NCBI RefSeq assembly: GCF_000320405.1
Contig: NZ_KB291705.1
Coordinates: 1-64,000, forward strand
From: Clostridium celatum DSM 1785
Lineage (GTDB): Bacteria; Bacillota; Clostridia; Clostridiales; Clostridiaceae
DNA length: 64,000 bases
Direction of reading: 5' to 3'
Positions 47,815 through 58,707 of the stretch are shown in pieces. The translations under genes were made by a program, and so were the position numbers. The notes under the pieces were generated by a model. That model did no database searches, had not been told where the DNA came from, and saw nothing but the letters and a program-made list of their open reading frames with translations. How positions within the stretch are numbered: the stretch's first letter is position 1; each line of letters opens with the position of its first letter.

Positions 47815-50115
47815 TTAATTCTTTTCTTTATTTTTGTATTTTTCTATTTCTCTTTGAACCTCCTCATAAAACTGTTCTACACTTTCTCCATCATTTAATA
47901 ACAATACTTCTATTGCATCATTTAAATTATCCATTGTATATATGTGAAAATCTCCATTTGCTATAGAATCTTCTACTTCTGATTTTAATATAATTTCATC
48001 CTTATTAGCTGAAGGTATTAATACACCCTTATTTTCTATAGTATCTATCATTTCACATACCTTAAAGAATCCTTCTATTTTTTCATTTACACCACCAATA
48101 GCTTGAACCTCTCCAAATTGATTTATAGAACCTGTTACTGCAATATTTTGTTTAATTCCTCTTTTACTTAATGCTGATAGTATACATATAATTTGTGCAA
48201 CAGATGCACTATCTCCTTCTACCAATCCATATGTTTGCTCAAAGCTTAGATGAAAATCAACAGGTATTTCTTCATATGGATTTAATAAATTAGTTAATAA
48301 TCCTTTTAATATACTAATGGATTTTTCATGTATTTTTCCACTTAAATTACTTTCTTTTTGTATATCAAAAATTCTACCTGTACCTTTATAAGCAACACAA
48401 GTAATTCTCATAGGTTTACCGAAAGTGCAATAACCACTATCTAATACTGCTAATCCATTTATTACTCCGACCTTTACTCCTTTTATATCAATAAGAATCT
48501 TCTTTTCTTCATATCCACTCATTACTTCTTTTTCTATAAGTTCCTCTTCATATACAGCCTCAATTACCTCTTTTTCAGTAATAAGCATATTACCTTTTTC
48601 TTTTGCAAAATTATTTGATAAAATTAATACTTTATCTATAAAATCATTTTCAATAAATAACTTTTGCCTATTACTACTCTTTCTACATAAATATTTAATG
48701 ATTTCATTTATTCCATTATCACTTATGTTAAAAAGATTATCTTTTCTTATTTTTTCATTTATTATATTTTTAACTTCACTTAAAGAGTTATTATTAATTT
48801 TTATTATAGATGTAAATTCAGCTCTTAATGGGAATAATGATCTAAAGTCCTCATCTGAATTATATAAAATATCATAAGATTCATAATCACCAACTATTAT
48901 AACTTTAACCTTTACCGGTATAGGATTTGGTTTTAGTCCATTAATATTTATAAATTCTAGATAGCTTTTATTTGTATCAAAAGATAGAGTATTTGATAAT
49001 AGTATCTTTTTTAAATAATAATAGCTCATAGGATTTGATATTAATGAGTTTAATCTTAATATTAAACATCCCTCATTTGCTTTAAGTATGGATCCTGCAT
49101 TTATAAGTGATATATTAGTTGTATACATTCCATTATGATTTTCATATTCTATAAGCCCAATTAAATTATTCAAATTAGGGTCTTCTTCGTATATTACAGG
49201 TGGTGAAAATACATTTGTATTATCAACTATAACTTTTACATCATATTTATTTAGAATTTCATATATTTCATTTTCATCATCCTCTATATTCATTGTATAG
49301 CACTCTATTATATCTTCTTCTATACAATTAAATAGTCTTTCTAAGTATTCATAAGAATCATCATCTGTAATAAATTCTAATAATGCGTCATCCTTTGCTT
49401 CCTCCATTTGTGTTGAAAGATATTTAGAATAAATCTTCTTTAACCTTTTTATTGACTTAACTTCAATTTCTTTTAATTCTTCTAAAATGGACTCTGCCTT
49501 TTTTTTAAGTGTACTAGCCTTTGCTACTATTACATTTTTATTTTCTTCTTCAAGGTTATCATATTCTTTTTCTGTCATAGCTTCATCACCACTTAATGGT
49601 ATAAACGCAAAGCCTTTATTTGTAGCTTTAACCTCAAAGCCTTCATCTTTAGCCATTTTCATTAATTCATTTAAATAATTATTTCTCTTTGTTTGAATCT
49701 CCTCAACCAAATAGTCCTTTTCATCATTAGTAGAATCACTATAAAAATCATCAATTGCTTCTAAATAACTATTTTTTATATTATCTACAGCTTCTTTTAA
49801 TTTATTTCCTTGTCCATTAGATACAAATATTGCTTCTGGCTTATTTATATCTTCTAAAGTGACATAACATATATCTCTAGGTGCTTCTAAATCTTTATAT
49901 TTTTCTTCTACAAATTTAATAAGTTCATTTAACTTATCTCTTGAAAAAGTATCTATTAAATATAAATTGTACCCCTCTTTATCTATACTTAGTGCTCTTT
50001 CAATTTTCCTATATGCATTATTAAACTCAGAAATGCCCTTTGTTCCTTCTTTATCTTCATTGTCTGTTACTGATATTTTAAATTTTATTTCTGATGGAGT
50101 TAATTCTCTTTTCAT
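47815..50115 (-). CDS. Lon-family serine protease, ATP-binding loop lost
   Basis: A protein of 766 residues with the Lon C-terminal protease domain: catalytic Ser in EGDSASVAQIICIL and Lys in VNEKIEGFF. The preceding AAA-like region keeps a degenerate Walker B-like stretch (NEGCLILRLNSLISNP) but has no Walker A: the place where LonB-type proteins have GPPGTGRT reads IDTFSRDK. ATG at 50115 has GGGGAGGG only three bases upstream; the frame opens at 50142. It lies upstream of the spoIIA operon on the opposite side of the Y-shaped element, on the same strand. Confidence 0.88.
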   Translation of the reverse strand: MKRELTPSEIKFKISVTDNEDKEGTKGISEFNNAYRKIERALSIDKEGYNLYLIDTFSRDKLNELIKFVEEKYKDLEAPRDICYVTLEDINKPEAIFVSNGQGNKLKEAVDNIKNSYLEAIDDFYSDSTNDEKDYLVEEIQTKRNNYLNELMKMAKDEGFEVKATNKGFAFIPLSGDEAMTEKEYDNLEEENKNVIVAKASTLKKKAESILEELKEIEVKSIKRLKKIYSKYLSTQMEEAKDDALLEFITDDDSYEYLERLFNCIEEDIIECYTMNIEDDENEIYEILNKYDVKVIVDNTNVFSPPVIYEEDPNLNNLIGLIEYENHNGMYTTNISLINAGSILKANEGCLILRLNSLISNPMSYYYLKKILLSNTLSFDTNKSYLEFININGLKPNPIPVKVKVIIVGDYESYDILYNSDEDFRSLFPLRAEFTSIIKINNNSLSEVKNIINEKIRKDNLFNISDNGINEIIKYLCRKSSNRQKLFIENDFIDKVLILSNNFAKEKGNMLITEKEVIEAVYEEELIEKEVMSGYEEKKILIDIKGVKVGVINGLAVLDSGYCTFGKPMRITCVAYKGTGRIFDIQKESNLSGKIHEKSISILKGLLTNLLNPYEEIPVDFHLSFEQTYGLVEGDSASVAQIICILSALSKRGIKQNIAVTGSINQFGEVQAIGGVNEKIEGFFKVCEMIDTIENKGVLIPSANKDEIILKSEVEDSIANGDFHIYTMDNLNDAIEVLLLNDGESVEQFYEEVQREIEKYKNKEKN

Positions 50116-50261
50116 AACCCTCCCCATTATAGGTAAAATCATTCTATTTTTTTATTGATTCACCTTTGATACAGTAGTATATATTATATTAATATTCTTA
50201 TTAAATTATTTTAGGTAATATTTTTTAAAAAAGCTCTTATTTTTTATAAAATTTATTTGAA

Positions 50262-50296
50262 AACAAAAAAAAGAGCTAAAATAGCTCTTTTTTATT
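50262..50296 (-). terminator. Terminator after deoC
   Basis: AAGAGCT and AGCTCTT with a 5-base loop (50271-50289) lie between A and T runs, just past the deoC stop. Confidence 0.85.
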
Positions 50297-50299
50297 ATA

Positions 50300-50974
50300 T
50301 TAATAGTTTGAATTTGATTTTGTTCCTTCACAAATTGCAATTGATGCTGAAGCACCTATTCTTGTAGCTCCATTTTCAATCATAAGCTCTGCATCTTCTC
50401 TACTTCTAACTCCACCAGAAGCTTTAACTCCCATATCAGGTCCTACTGTTTCTCTCATTAATTTGATATCTGAAGCTGTAGCTCCACCTGTTGAGAATCC
50501 AGTAGAAGTCTTAACAAAGTCAGCACCTGCTTCTTTAGATAATTCACAAGCTATAACCTTTTCTTCATCTGTTAAAAGGCAAGTTTCTATTATTACCTTT
50601 GTTAATGCTTTTCCCTTAGCTGCATCTACTACTGCTTTTATATCATTTTTTACATATTCTAAGTTTCTTTCTTTTAACTTACCTACATTGATAACCATAT
50701 CAACTTCAGTAGCACCTTTTGCAATAGCATCTGCTGTTTCAAACGCTTTAACTTCTGTTGTATTTGCACCTAAAGGAAATCCTATAACTGTACATACATC
50801 AACATCAGTTCCTTCTAAAACATTTGCTGCAACGCTAACCATCGCAGGATTAACACATACAGATGCAAAATTATATTCTACAGCTTCTTTACAAAGCTTA
50901 ATAACTTCCTTTTCAGTAGCTTCTGCTTTTAATATTGTGTGGTCGATCATTTTAGCTATTTGTGCCTTATCCAT
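50300..50974 (-). CDS. deoC: Deoxyribose-phosphate aldolase
   Basis: It cleaves 2-deoxyribose 5-phosphate to glyceraldehyde 3-phosphate and acetaldehyde in deoxynucleoside catabolism. The Schiff-base lysine is in [14 protein letters not shown] near residue 154, and the second conserved lysine is in [11 protein letters not shown]. Start ATG at 50974 has GGAGGT seven bases upstream; the ATG at 50989 lacks one. Length is 224 residues. No other deo genes are adjacent. Confidence 0.97.
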   Translation of the reverse strand: MDKAQIAKMIDHTILKAEATEKEVIKLCKEAVEYNFASVCVNPAMVSVAANVLEGTDVDVCTVIGFPLGANTTEVKAFETADAIAKGATEVDMVINVGKLKERNLEYVKNDIKAVVDAAKGKALTKVIIETCLLTDEEKVIACELSKEAGADFVKTSTGFSTGGATASDIKLMRETVGPDMGVKASGGVRSREDAELMIENGATRIGASASIAICEGTKSNSNY

Positions 50975-51074
50975 ATCTAATACCTCCAAAGTAATTTTAT
51001 AGTAGCCCCTTATTATTATAATTGATATTTGTAGTATTTAAAAGATTTTTAAGTTATTTTTGTTAATATTGTCT

Positions 51075-52130
51075 TTAAAACAGTGTTAATTGTTCGGTTT
51101 TTTCTTCTCTTATACTAGAAACCGAAACTCCAATTAGCCTTATTCCACCTAAAAAATCCTCAGCTTCAATTATCTCTTTTACAACATTAAATATCACATC
51201 ATAATCGTTTGTGTAATATCCTATAGTCCTACTCCTTGTATGACTTTCAAAATTGCTTGTTTTATATTTAACTGTTATAGTTTTTATAAATACATTCCTT
51301 CTTTTTAATTCTTCTCTTAACTCTATACAAAATGCATTTGCATAAGAAATAATCTCTTCTTTCTCTTCTGTATTAAATTTTAAAGTTGTTTCTCTTCCAT
51401 AAGATTTTCTATCTCTATTAACTTTTAATTCTCTATTATCAATACCTCTTATCCTATCATATATTTCTAACCCCTGCTTACCAAAATACTCAACAAAAAA
51501 TTCTTTAGGCATGGGGTATAAATCTTCTATTTTAAACATTCCCATATTATTAAGCCTTTTTACAGATTTTTCACCTAAACCATATATTTTTGATATAGAT
51601 AATGGCTTTAATATTTCTGGAATCATATCCTTATTTATAATCATTATTCCATTTGGTTTATTCCAATCAGATGCAAGCTTTGCTAAAAATTTATTATAGG
51701 ATATTCCAATGGATAAAGTTAATCCCAATTCACTGTATACTCTTTTTTTTATATAATTAGCTGCTTCTATTCCGCTTTTAAAATTACTATATGTTATATC
51801 TAAAAATGCTTCATCAATAGATAAAGGCTCTATTATAGATGTTACTTCTTTAAAAATATTAAATATTTTGTTTGATACTTCCTTATACCTAGAATATCTT
51901 ACCTTAAGGTATATTCCTTGTGGACATAACTTTTGTGCAATAAAAATAGGCATAGCAGATTTAACTCCAAACTTTCTAGCTTCATAAGAGCAAGTAGATA
52001 CAACTCCTCGTTCACTTACTCCTCCCACTATTACTGGTTTTCCTTTAAGTTTTTTATTATCATTTTGTTCAACAGATGCAAAAAAAGCATCCATATCCAC
52101 ATGTAAAATAATTTTATCCAAATCTTCCAC
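51075..52130 (-). CDS. dinB: DNA polymerase IV
   Basis: A Y-family translesion polymerase of 351 residues. The palm metal ligands are DMDAFFASVEQ near residue 12 and SIDEAFLDI near 104. A little-finger domain follows from about 235. It ends in QLTLF, a beta-clamp-binding motif. It abuts the DUF4003 gene directly with no gap. Confidence 0.97.
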   Translation of the reverse strand: MEDLDKIILHVDMDAFFASVEQNDNKKLKGKPVIVGGVSERGVVSTCSYEARKFGVKSAMPIFIAQKLCPQGIYLKVRYSRYKEVSNKIFNIFKEVTSIIEPLSIDEAFLDITYSNFKSGIEAANYIKKRVYSELGLTLSIGISYNKFLAKLASDWNKPNGIMIINKDMIPEILKPLSISKIYGLGEKSVKRLNNMGMFKIEDLYPMPKEFFVEYFGKQGLEIYDRIRGIDNRELKVNRDRKSYGRETTLKFNTEEKEEIISYANAFCIELREELKRRNVFIKTITVKYKTSNFESHTRSRTIGYYTNDYDVIFNVVKEIIEAEDFLGGIRLIGVSVSSIREEKTEQLTLF

Positions 52131-53084
52131 CTAGTATACTACTTCTTCAAATATGCCCTTATTTTTACTGTTTATAAATGAAAAAATACCTTGTGCTAAT
52201 AATTCATCTAAATATCTTTTTTTATTTGACATTGTACAAAAAGATACTATAACTATAGCAATAATAGTTCTAAAGCCTTTATCCATATAATACTCATATT
52301 CGCCTTCTTCATCACATAAATACTCAATTACTCCTTCTACTATATCTACATTTCTTCTTGGATTATGATTTGATAACACTCCAACTAAAGGTAGAAATTG
52401 ATTTGCAATTTTTATATTTCTTTTTTGCAACTCTAATATAAATTGCATACTTCTATACATTTCTCCTGATGAACCATTTAAAATTATTGCATTTGCAAGA
52501 CTTTGAACACCATTTTTAGATCTTATATTAGAATCTGCAATATGTTCAAAAATATTCTCAATAAAATCGTCTACAGTATCAGCGCCAATATTATTTATTA
52601 CCCATAAAGCACATAATAAATAATCATCCTCATTAGTTATATTAGAATACTTTTCTTTTAAAAGTGTGTATACTTCTTTTATTTCCTTTACAAGTTCTCT
52701 TTTTTCTTTAACTCTACTATACTTACTTATAGTAAATGCAGTTAAAGCTAAATATGACCCTGAAATAAATCCTTCTTCTTCTAAAATCTCCATAGTATCA
52801 TACATATCTTCTATAAATTCTTCTTGATTATCTCTATCAATTACCGCAATCATTAATGAAATTATATTTAACGCATCTCCCCTAAAAGGTGATAGTCTTG
52901 GTGTAGTAGCTTTAATATACTTTCTTATTTCCTTAACTCTAGCTACAGGTATTTCTCTTTCATAATGTGAAAACACTAATGATGCATAATGATTTATAAT
53001 ATCCCCATCGTTTCTTAAAGCTTCCTTTGCTAATCTGTAATTATCAATTGTAGTCTGTATTCTGTCAATCAGAAACTTGTCCAT
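52131..53084 (-). CDS. DUF4003 family protein
   Basis: A 317-residue soluble, mostly helical protein of unknown function that I recognise as DUF4003. Motifs such as TPRLSPFRGDALNIISLMIA near residue 74 are typical. It stops one base before dinB starts, so the two are co-transcribed. No catalytic residues can be assigned. Confidence 0.7.
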   Translation of the reverse strand: MDKFLIDRIQTTIDNYRLAKEALRNDGDIINHYASLVFSHYEREIPVARVKEIRKYIKATTPRLSPFRGDALNIISLMIAVIDRDNQEEFIEDMYDTMEILEEEGFISGSYLALTAFTISKYSRVKEKRELVKEIKEVYTLLKEKYSNITNEDDYLLCALWVINNIGADTVDDFIENIFEHIADSNIRSKNGVQSLANAIILNGSSGEMYRSMQFILELQKRNIKIANQFLPLVGVLSNHNPRRNVDIVEGVIEYLCDEEGEYEYYMDKGFRTIIAIVIVSFCTMSNKKRYLDELLAQGIFSFINSKNKGIFEEVVY

Positions 53085-53308
53085 TTATTTATCTCTCCCC
53101 ATAACTCTATAAAGCATAACTTATTTTTATTTGCTAAAAATAAAAATTTATTCACCTTTATTATACTATGGATTTGTGTCAATATTATATCATTTTTTAA
53201 TGTAATTTTATTGATATTAAAGAATTTTATGGTTGTAGCTTTTGTCAATTTTTGTTACTATATTAATAATGCATATATTCAATATTTATTAATTAAGGGG
53301 GCAAAAAA

Positions 53309-54619
53309 ATGAATATTATTGTAACTAAATTTGGTGGAAGCTCTTTAGCTGATGCTACTCAATTTAAAAAAGTAAAAAATATCTTAGAAGAAAATCATAA
53401 CAGAAAATATATTATTCCATCTGCACCAGGTAAAAGATTTTCTAAAGATTTTAAGATAACAGACTTACTTTACCTTTGTCATGCACATGTAAAATCCAGT
53501 ATACCTTTAGATGATGTATTCAAATTAATTGCTGAAAGATACAAAGGTATTGCTGATGAGCTTAACTTATCTATAGATTTAGAATACCACTTAAATATTA
53601 TAAAAGAAAACATAGAAAATGGGGCTTCTATGGATTATGCAGCAAGTAGAGGTGAGTATTTAAATGGTTTAATCCTTGCAAATTATTTAAACATAGATTT
53701 TATAGATGCTAAAGATGTAATTAAATTTGATAACCATGGATCTTTAAATTCTGAAAAAACTTATAGTTTATTAAAAGACAAGCTTTCTACTTGTAAAAGA
53801 GCTGTAATTCCTGGTTTTTATGGTTCTAACGAAAATGGAGATATCGTCACCTTCTCTAGAGGTGGATCAGATGTAACTGGTGCTTTAGTTGCTGCTAGTT
53901 TAAATGTAGATTTATATGAAAACTGGACTGATGTTTCAGGTTTTTTAATGGCTGATCCTAGAATAGTTGAAAGTCCAAAAAAAATAAAAACCATAACTTA
54001 TGGTGAACTTAGAGAGTTATCATATATGGGTGCATCTGTCCTTCATGAAGATGCAGTGTTTCCTGTAAGAAATGCGGGTATTCCTATCAATATTAGAAAT
54101 ACTAATAACCCAGAAGATGAAGGAACTCTTATTGTAAATGAAAAAGATATTCATACTAATACTATAACTGGTATTGCAGGAAAACAAAATTTCACTGTAA
54201 TTTCTATAGAAAAAGCAATGATGAATTCTGAACTTGGTTTTTGTAGAAAAGTACTTACAATATTAGAACAGCATGGTATATCATTTGAAAATATGCCTTC
54301 TGGAATTGATACAGTATGTGTTGTTATTTCTGATGCTAACTTAAAAAATAAAACTAATATAGTTGTAGATGAAATTAAAAGATCCTGTAATCCTGATTCT
54401 ATAGTTGTATATCCAAATATGGCTTTAATTGCAACTGTAGGTAGCGGTATGGCATATACCAAAGGTGTTGCTTCAAAAATCTTTACTGCACTTTCTGATG
54501 CCGATATAAATATAAGAATGATAGACCAAGGTTCAAGCGAAATTAATATTCTTGTTGGTATAGAAAATGAAGATTTTGAAAAAGGAATTAATGCTATTTA
54601 TAAAGTGTTTAATAATTAA
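53309..54619 (+). CDS. Aspartate kinase
   Basis: It phosphorylates aspartate in the first step toward lysine, threonine, methionine and dipicolinic acid. The 436-residue monofunctional protein has KFGGSSLADATQF at the start, SRGGSDVTGALVAASL near 190, ENWTDVSGFLMADPRIV near 210 and C-terminal tandem ACT domains that allow feedback inhibition. No riboswitch was seen in the 220-base leader; AGGGGG precedes the ATG. Divergent from DUF4003. Confidence 0.95.
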   Translation: MNIIVTKFGGSSLADATQFKKVKNILEENHNRKYIIPSAPGKRFSKDFKITDLLYLCHAHVKSSIPLDDVFKLIAERYKGIADELNLSIDLEYHLNIIKENIENGASMDYAASRGEYLNGLILANYLNIDFIDAKDVIKFDNHGSLNSEKTYSLLKDKLSTCKRAVIPGFYGSNENGDIVTFSRGGSDVTGALVAASLNVDLYENWTDVSGFLMADPRIVESPKKIKTITYGELRELSYMGASVLHEDAVFPVRNAGIPINIRNTNNPEDEGTLIVNEKDIHTNTITGIAGKQNFTVISIEKAMMNSELGFCRKVLTILEQHGISFENMPSGIDTVCVVISDANLKNKTNIVVDEIKRSCNPDSIVVYPNMALIATVGSGMAYTKGVASKIFTALSDADINIRMIDQGSSEINILVGIENEDFEKGINAIYKVFNN

Positions 54620-54635
54620 ATTATACAATATTAAT

Positions 54636-54681
54636 AAAAGTAGAGTTTAAATTACAATAGGTATAAACTCTACTTTTAATT
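54636..54681. terminator. Terminator between aspartate kinase and ArsC-like gene
   Basis: AAAAGTAGAGTTTA and TAAACTCTACTTTT (54636-54649 and 54664-54677) pair perfectly over 14 bp, with A and T flanks, so it can end both convergent genes. Confidence 0.9.
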
Positions 54682-54692
54682 TCTTAATTATT

Positions 54693-55031
54693 TTATTCCC
54701 AAGTTTTCCAAGTTTCTATAGCATATCCTACTGTAGCATCTTTCCCATTTCTTACTATTGGTGTCACGTAAAGCGATGGATTCTTTAAAAGTATTTCTTC
54801 TCTCATTTCAGAACTTCTTATTTTATCCATGTTTAATTTAGTATAATCTTTAGCTGATTTATTAATTAAATTTTCAAGTCCTACTACTTTTTTTACACTT
54901 TGTAATTCACCTTTACTTAAAGCTTTTTCTTTTAAATCTATAAATTGAAATTTAATTCTTCTCTCTTTAAAAAATCTTTCAGCTTTTTTCGTATCATTAC
55001 ACTTCTTTGTTCCAAAAATTTGTATATTCAT
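54693..55031 (-). CDS. ArsC/Spx-family thioredoxin-fold protein
   Basis: A 112-residue protein with the ArsC fold. The redox cysteine is in FGTKKCNDTKKAERFF; there is only one cysteine at the active site, unlike the CxxC of Spx. The C-terminal half has TPIVRNGKDATVGY, typical of YusI-type proteins. Arsenate reduction is not assured because the known catalytic arginine context is not clear. Confidence 0.88.
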   Translation of the reverse strand: MNIQIFGTKKCNDTKKAERFFKERRIKFQFIDLKEKALSKGELQSVKKVVGLENLINKSAKDYTKLNMDKIRSSEMREEILLKNPSLYVTPIVRNGKDATVGYAIETWKTWE

Positions 55032-55076
55032 TATTATTACTCTCCTATTAAATAATAAATATTATAACATAAAAAT

Positions 55077-55118
55077 AAACACACCCCATTTAATTTTTTT
55101 CTTAAATGAAGTGTGCTA
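55077..55118 (-). terminator. Terminator after GGGtGRT gene
   Basis: ACACTTCATTTAA and TTAAATGGGGTGT on the minus strand pair with a small internal mismatch, followed by a T-rich tail. Confidence 0.8.
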
Positions 55119-55180
55119 TATTTTATAATTAATTAATCTATATAGATTAATCTATACTTTACCACCTATTATTAAATGGC

Positions 55181-56179
55181 TTATTTAGCGTGCTCTTCTA
55201 CAGCAACTGCAACAGCAACTGTCATACCAACCATTGGGTTATTACCAGCACCGATTAATCCCATCATTTCTACGTGAGCAGGAACTGATGAAGAACCAGC
55301 GAATTGAGCATCTGAGTGCATTCTTCCCATAGTATCTGTCATACCGTAAGAAGCTGGACCTGCAGCCATGTTATCTGGGTGAAGAGTTCTACCAGTACCA
55401 CCACCTGATGCAACTGAGAAGTACTTCTTACCTAATTCCATACATTCTTTTTTGTATGTTCCAGCAACTGGGTGTTGGAATCTTGTTGGGTTAGTTGAGT
55501 TACCAGTGATTGATACGTCAACACCTTCGTGATGCATTATAGCAACACCTTCTCTAACGTCATTTGAACCGTAGCAGTTAACCTTAGCTCTTGGTCCGTT
55601 AGAGTAAGCTTTTGAATTAACGATTTCTAACTTACCAGTGAAGAAATCGAAGTTAGTTTCAACGTAAGTGAATCCATTGATTCTTGAAATTATCTTAGCA
55701 GCATCTTTTCCAAGACCGTTTAAGATAACTCTTAATGGTTCTTTTCTTACTTTGTTAGCTTTTTCAGCTATTTTGATAGCACCTTCAGCAGCAGCGAAAG
55801 ATTCGTGTCCTGCTAAGAATGCGAAACATTTAGTTTCTTCTCTTAAAAGCATAGCTCCTAAGTTACCGTGTCCTAAACCAACTTTTCTGTCATCAGCAAC
55901 AGAACCTGGGATACAGAAAGCTTGTAACCCCTCTCCGATAGCTTCAGCAGCATCAGCAGCTTTTGTGCAACCTTTCTTTATAGCGATTGCAGCACCTAAA
56001 ACGTATGCCCAAGCAGCATTTTCGAATGCGATTGGTTGAGTTTCTTTAACGATTTTATATGGATCTATTCCATACTCATCACATACAGCTTTAGCATCTT
56101 CTAATGTTTTCATTCCATACTTTTCTAAAACTGGAGTGATTTGTCCTATTCTTCTTTCATAACTTTCAAATAATGCCAT
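55181..56179 (-). CDS. GGGtGRT protein
   Basis: A 332-residue protein named for its motif, seen as SVASGGGTGRTLHPDNMAAG near residue 256. It is glycine-rich near the C-terminus and has one cysteine-bearing segment (FCIPGS) early on. The family has no assigned activity. It lies 21 bases after a NifU-like scaffold gene, its common partner in clostridia, which suggests a role with iron-sulfur clusters. Codon use is rich in C-ending and GGT/GCA codons, as in highly expressed genes. Confidence 0.92.
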   Translation of the reverse strand: MALFESYERRIGQITPVLEKYGMKTLEDAKAVCDEYGIDPYKIVKETQPIAFENAAWAYVLGAAIAIKKGCTKAADAAEAIGEGLQAFCIPGSVADDRKVGLGHGNLGAMLLREETKCFAFLAGHESFAAAEGAIKIAEKANKVRKEPLRVILNGLGKDAAKIISRINGFTYVETNFDFFTGKLEIVNSKAYSNGPRAKVNCYGSNDVREGVAIMHHEGVDVSITGNSTNPTRFQHPVAGTYKKECMELGKKYFSVASGGGTGRTLHPDNMAAGPASYGMTDTMGRMHSDAQFAGSSSVPAHVEMMGLIGAGNNPMVGMTVAVAVAVEEHAK

Positions 56180-56200
56180 GTTAAAATTCCTCCTTACAAA

Positions 56201-56893
56201 TTATTCGTGTCTTGGATCGATTAATTTAACAGCGTCAGCAACTCTTCCGTATTGACCTGCAGCTTTTTCTAATGCTTCGTTAGCATCCATTCCCTTACCG
56301 ATCATTTCCATCATTTTTCCTAGGGGCACGAACTTGTATCCGATGATTTCATTATCTTCATCTAAAGCGATTTTAGTAATGTATCCTTCAGCCATTTCTA
56401 AATATCTTGGACCTTTTTCTAAAGTTCCGTAAGTTGTACCAACTTGAGATCTTAATCCCTTACCTAAGTCTTCTAATCCAGCTCCGATTGGTAATCCACC
56501 TTCAGAGAAAGCAGTTTGAGATCTTCCGTATACTATTTGTAAGAATAATTCTCTCATTGCTGTATTTATAGCATCACAAACTAAGTCTGTGTTTAAAGCT
56601 TCTAATATAGTTCTTCCTGGTAATATTTCTGAAGCCATAGCAGCTGAGTGAGTCATTCCTGAACATCCAACTGTTTCAACTAATGCTTCTTGGATAACTC
56701 CACCTTTAACGTTTAAAGTTAATTTACAAGCTCCTTGTTGAGGTGCACACCAACCTATTCCGTGAGTTAACCCTGAAATATCTGATATTTGTGTAGCTTG
56801 TACCCATTTTCCTTCAACTGGAATTGGAGCACATGCATGATTAGCGCCTTTAGCAACAACGCACATTTCTTCAACTTCTTTTGAATACATCAT
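56201..56893 (-). CDS. NifU-like iron-sulfur scaffold protein
   Basis: A 230-residue protein of the IscU/NifU N-terminal type. The ligand cysteines are probably those in CAPQQGACKLTL and VGCSGMTHSA; the arrangement differs from canonical IscU. The C-terminal part has GYKFVPLGKMMEMIGKGMDA. It is first in the operon with the GGGtGRT gene. GGGAGG lies about ten bases before tandem ATG codons. It has a structured leader and an operator-like palindrome within its promoter. Confidence 0.88.
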   Translation of the reverse strand: MMYSKEVEEMCVVAKGANHACAPIPVEGKWVQATQISDISGLTHGIGWCAPQQGACKLTLNVKGGVIQEALVETVGCSGMTHSAAMASEILPGRTILEALNTDLVCDAINTAMRELFLQIVYGRSQTAFSEGGLPIGAGLEDLGKGLRSQVGTTYGTLEKGPRYLEMAEGYITKIALDEDNEIIGYKFVPLGKMMEMIGKGMDANEALEKAAGQYGRVADAVKLIDPRHE

Positions 56894-56969
56894 TATATTT
56901 ATTCCTCCCTAATTAATATTAGTTATAGTTTGTCTCAAATATATGTAAATATCTAGACTATACCTAACT

Positions 56970-57010
56970 GGGTCAAGATTCATCCCGCTGGGAATAAATC
57001 CATCCTACCC
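56970..57010 (-). promoter_or_regulatory. Structured 5' leader of NifU-like operon
   Basis: Near the expected transcript start the minus strand can pair GGGT with ACCC as an outer stem and GATTTATTCCC with GGGATGAATC as a 10-bp inner stem with a 3-base loop. The remaining 75 bases before the gene are A+T-rich. It may protect the mRNA 5' end or be a regulatory fold; it does not match a riboswitch I know. Confidence 0.55.
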
Positions 57011-57014
57011 TTAT

Positions 57015-57043
57015 ATAATAACAGATGAATCAATCTGTAACAA
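57015..57043 (-). promoter_or_regulatory. Promoter with embedded palindrome for NifU-like operon
   Basis: Minus-strand TTGTTA (57038-57043), 17-base spacer and TATTAT (57015-57020). The spacer holds the perfect palindrome ACAGAT-N6-ATCTGT (57021-57038), a classic repressor placement. The regulator is unknown. Confidence 0.65.
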
Positions 57044-57132
57044 TAAGAAAATGATATTTTTTTATCATATTGCTAAAATTTATTATTTATTTTTTTGAAA
57101 ATTATGTTAAAAATCCTCCTTAAAAATGAAAT

Positions 57133-57147
57133 TGATAATTATTATCA
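57133..57147 (+). promoter_or_regulatory. Fur box 1 of enolase promoter
   Basis: TGATAATTATTATCA is a perfect match to the 7-1-7 Fur consensus. It ends six bases before the -35 box of the enolase promoter. Confidence 0.9.
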
Positions 57148-57153
57148 ATTAAG

Positions 57154-57183
57154 TTGATATTTATTTATAAATTTTGGTATAAT
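57154..57183 (+). promoter_or_regulatory. Sigma-A promoter of enolase gene
   Basis: TTGATA (57154-57159), 18-base spacer and perfect TATAAT (57178-57183). The transcript would start near 57190, inside the pair of Fur boxes. Confidence 0.75.
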
Positions 57184-57195
57184 TAAACAAATTAT

Positions 57196-57210
57196 TGATA
57201 ATGATTCTCA
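57196..57210 (+). promoter_or_regulatory. Fur box 2 of enolase promoter
   Basis: TGATAATGATTCTCA matches the Fur consensus with one mismatch and lies just downstream of the start site. Together with box 1 it brackets the promoter. Confidence 0.85.
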
Positions 57211-57256
57211 TTTTATTAATGTTTCATTTATCTATACTTATATTTTCTATTATTAG

Positions 57257-58561
<1,305 letters not shown>

Positions 58562-58634
58562 TTTCTACTTTAAATATCTTAAATACCTTTTATTATATGG
58601 TAAATTCAATTAACTTATTTTAAATTTCTATTTA

Positions 58635-58673
58635 TGTAAAAGGATGATGCGGGAAAAGTATCATCCTTTTTAA
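58635..58673 (+). terminator. Terminator of enolase gene
   Basis: AAAAGGATGAT and ATCATCCTTTT pair perfectly over 11 bp around an 11-base loop, followed by T residues. It may also serve the convergent ZIP gene. Confidence 0.85.
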
Positions 58674-58707
58674 TATATAATAAATTTTATTCATTTAATA
58701 TATATTT

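Noticed and set aside
50463-51002. Long + strand open frame across deoC
   Set aside because: It is antisense to a clear deoC gene, lacks a ribosome site and has no family resemblance.
53085-53308. Possible lysine riboswitch before aspartate kinase
   Set aside because: The leader is short, A+T-rich and lacks the long conserved stems of that class.
55668-56039. + strand open frame across the GGGtGRT gene
   Set aside because: It results from strong codon bias of the highly expressed gene on the other strand.
57056-57068. ATGATA/TATCAT hairpin near the enolase control region
   Set aside because: Six A/T pairs around a T run are weak and expected by chance in DNA this A+T-rich.
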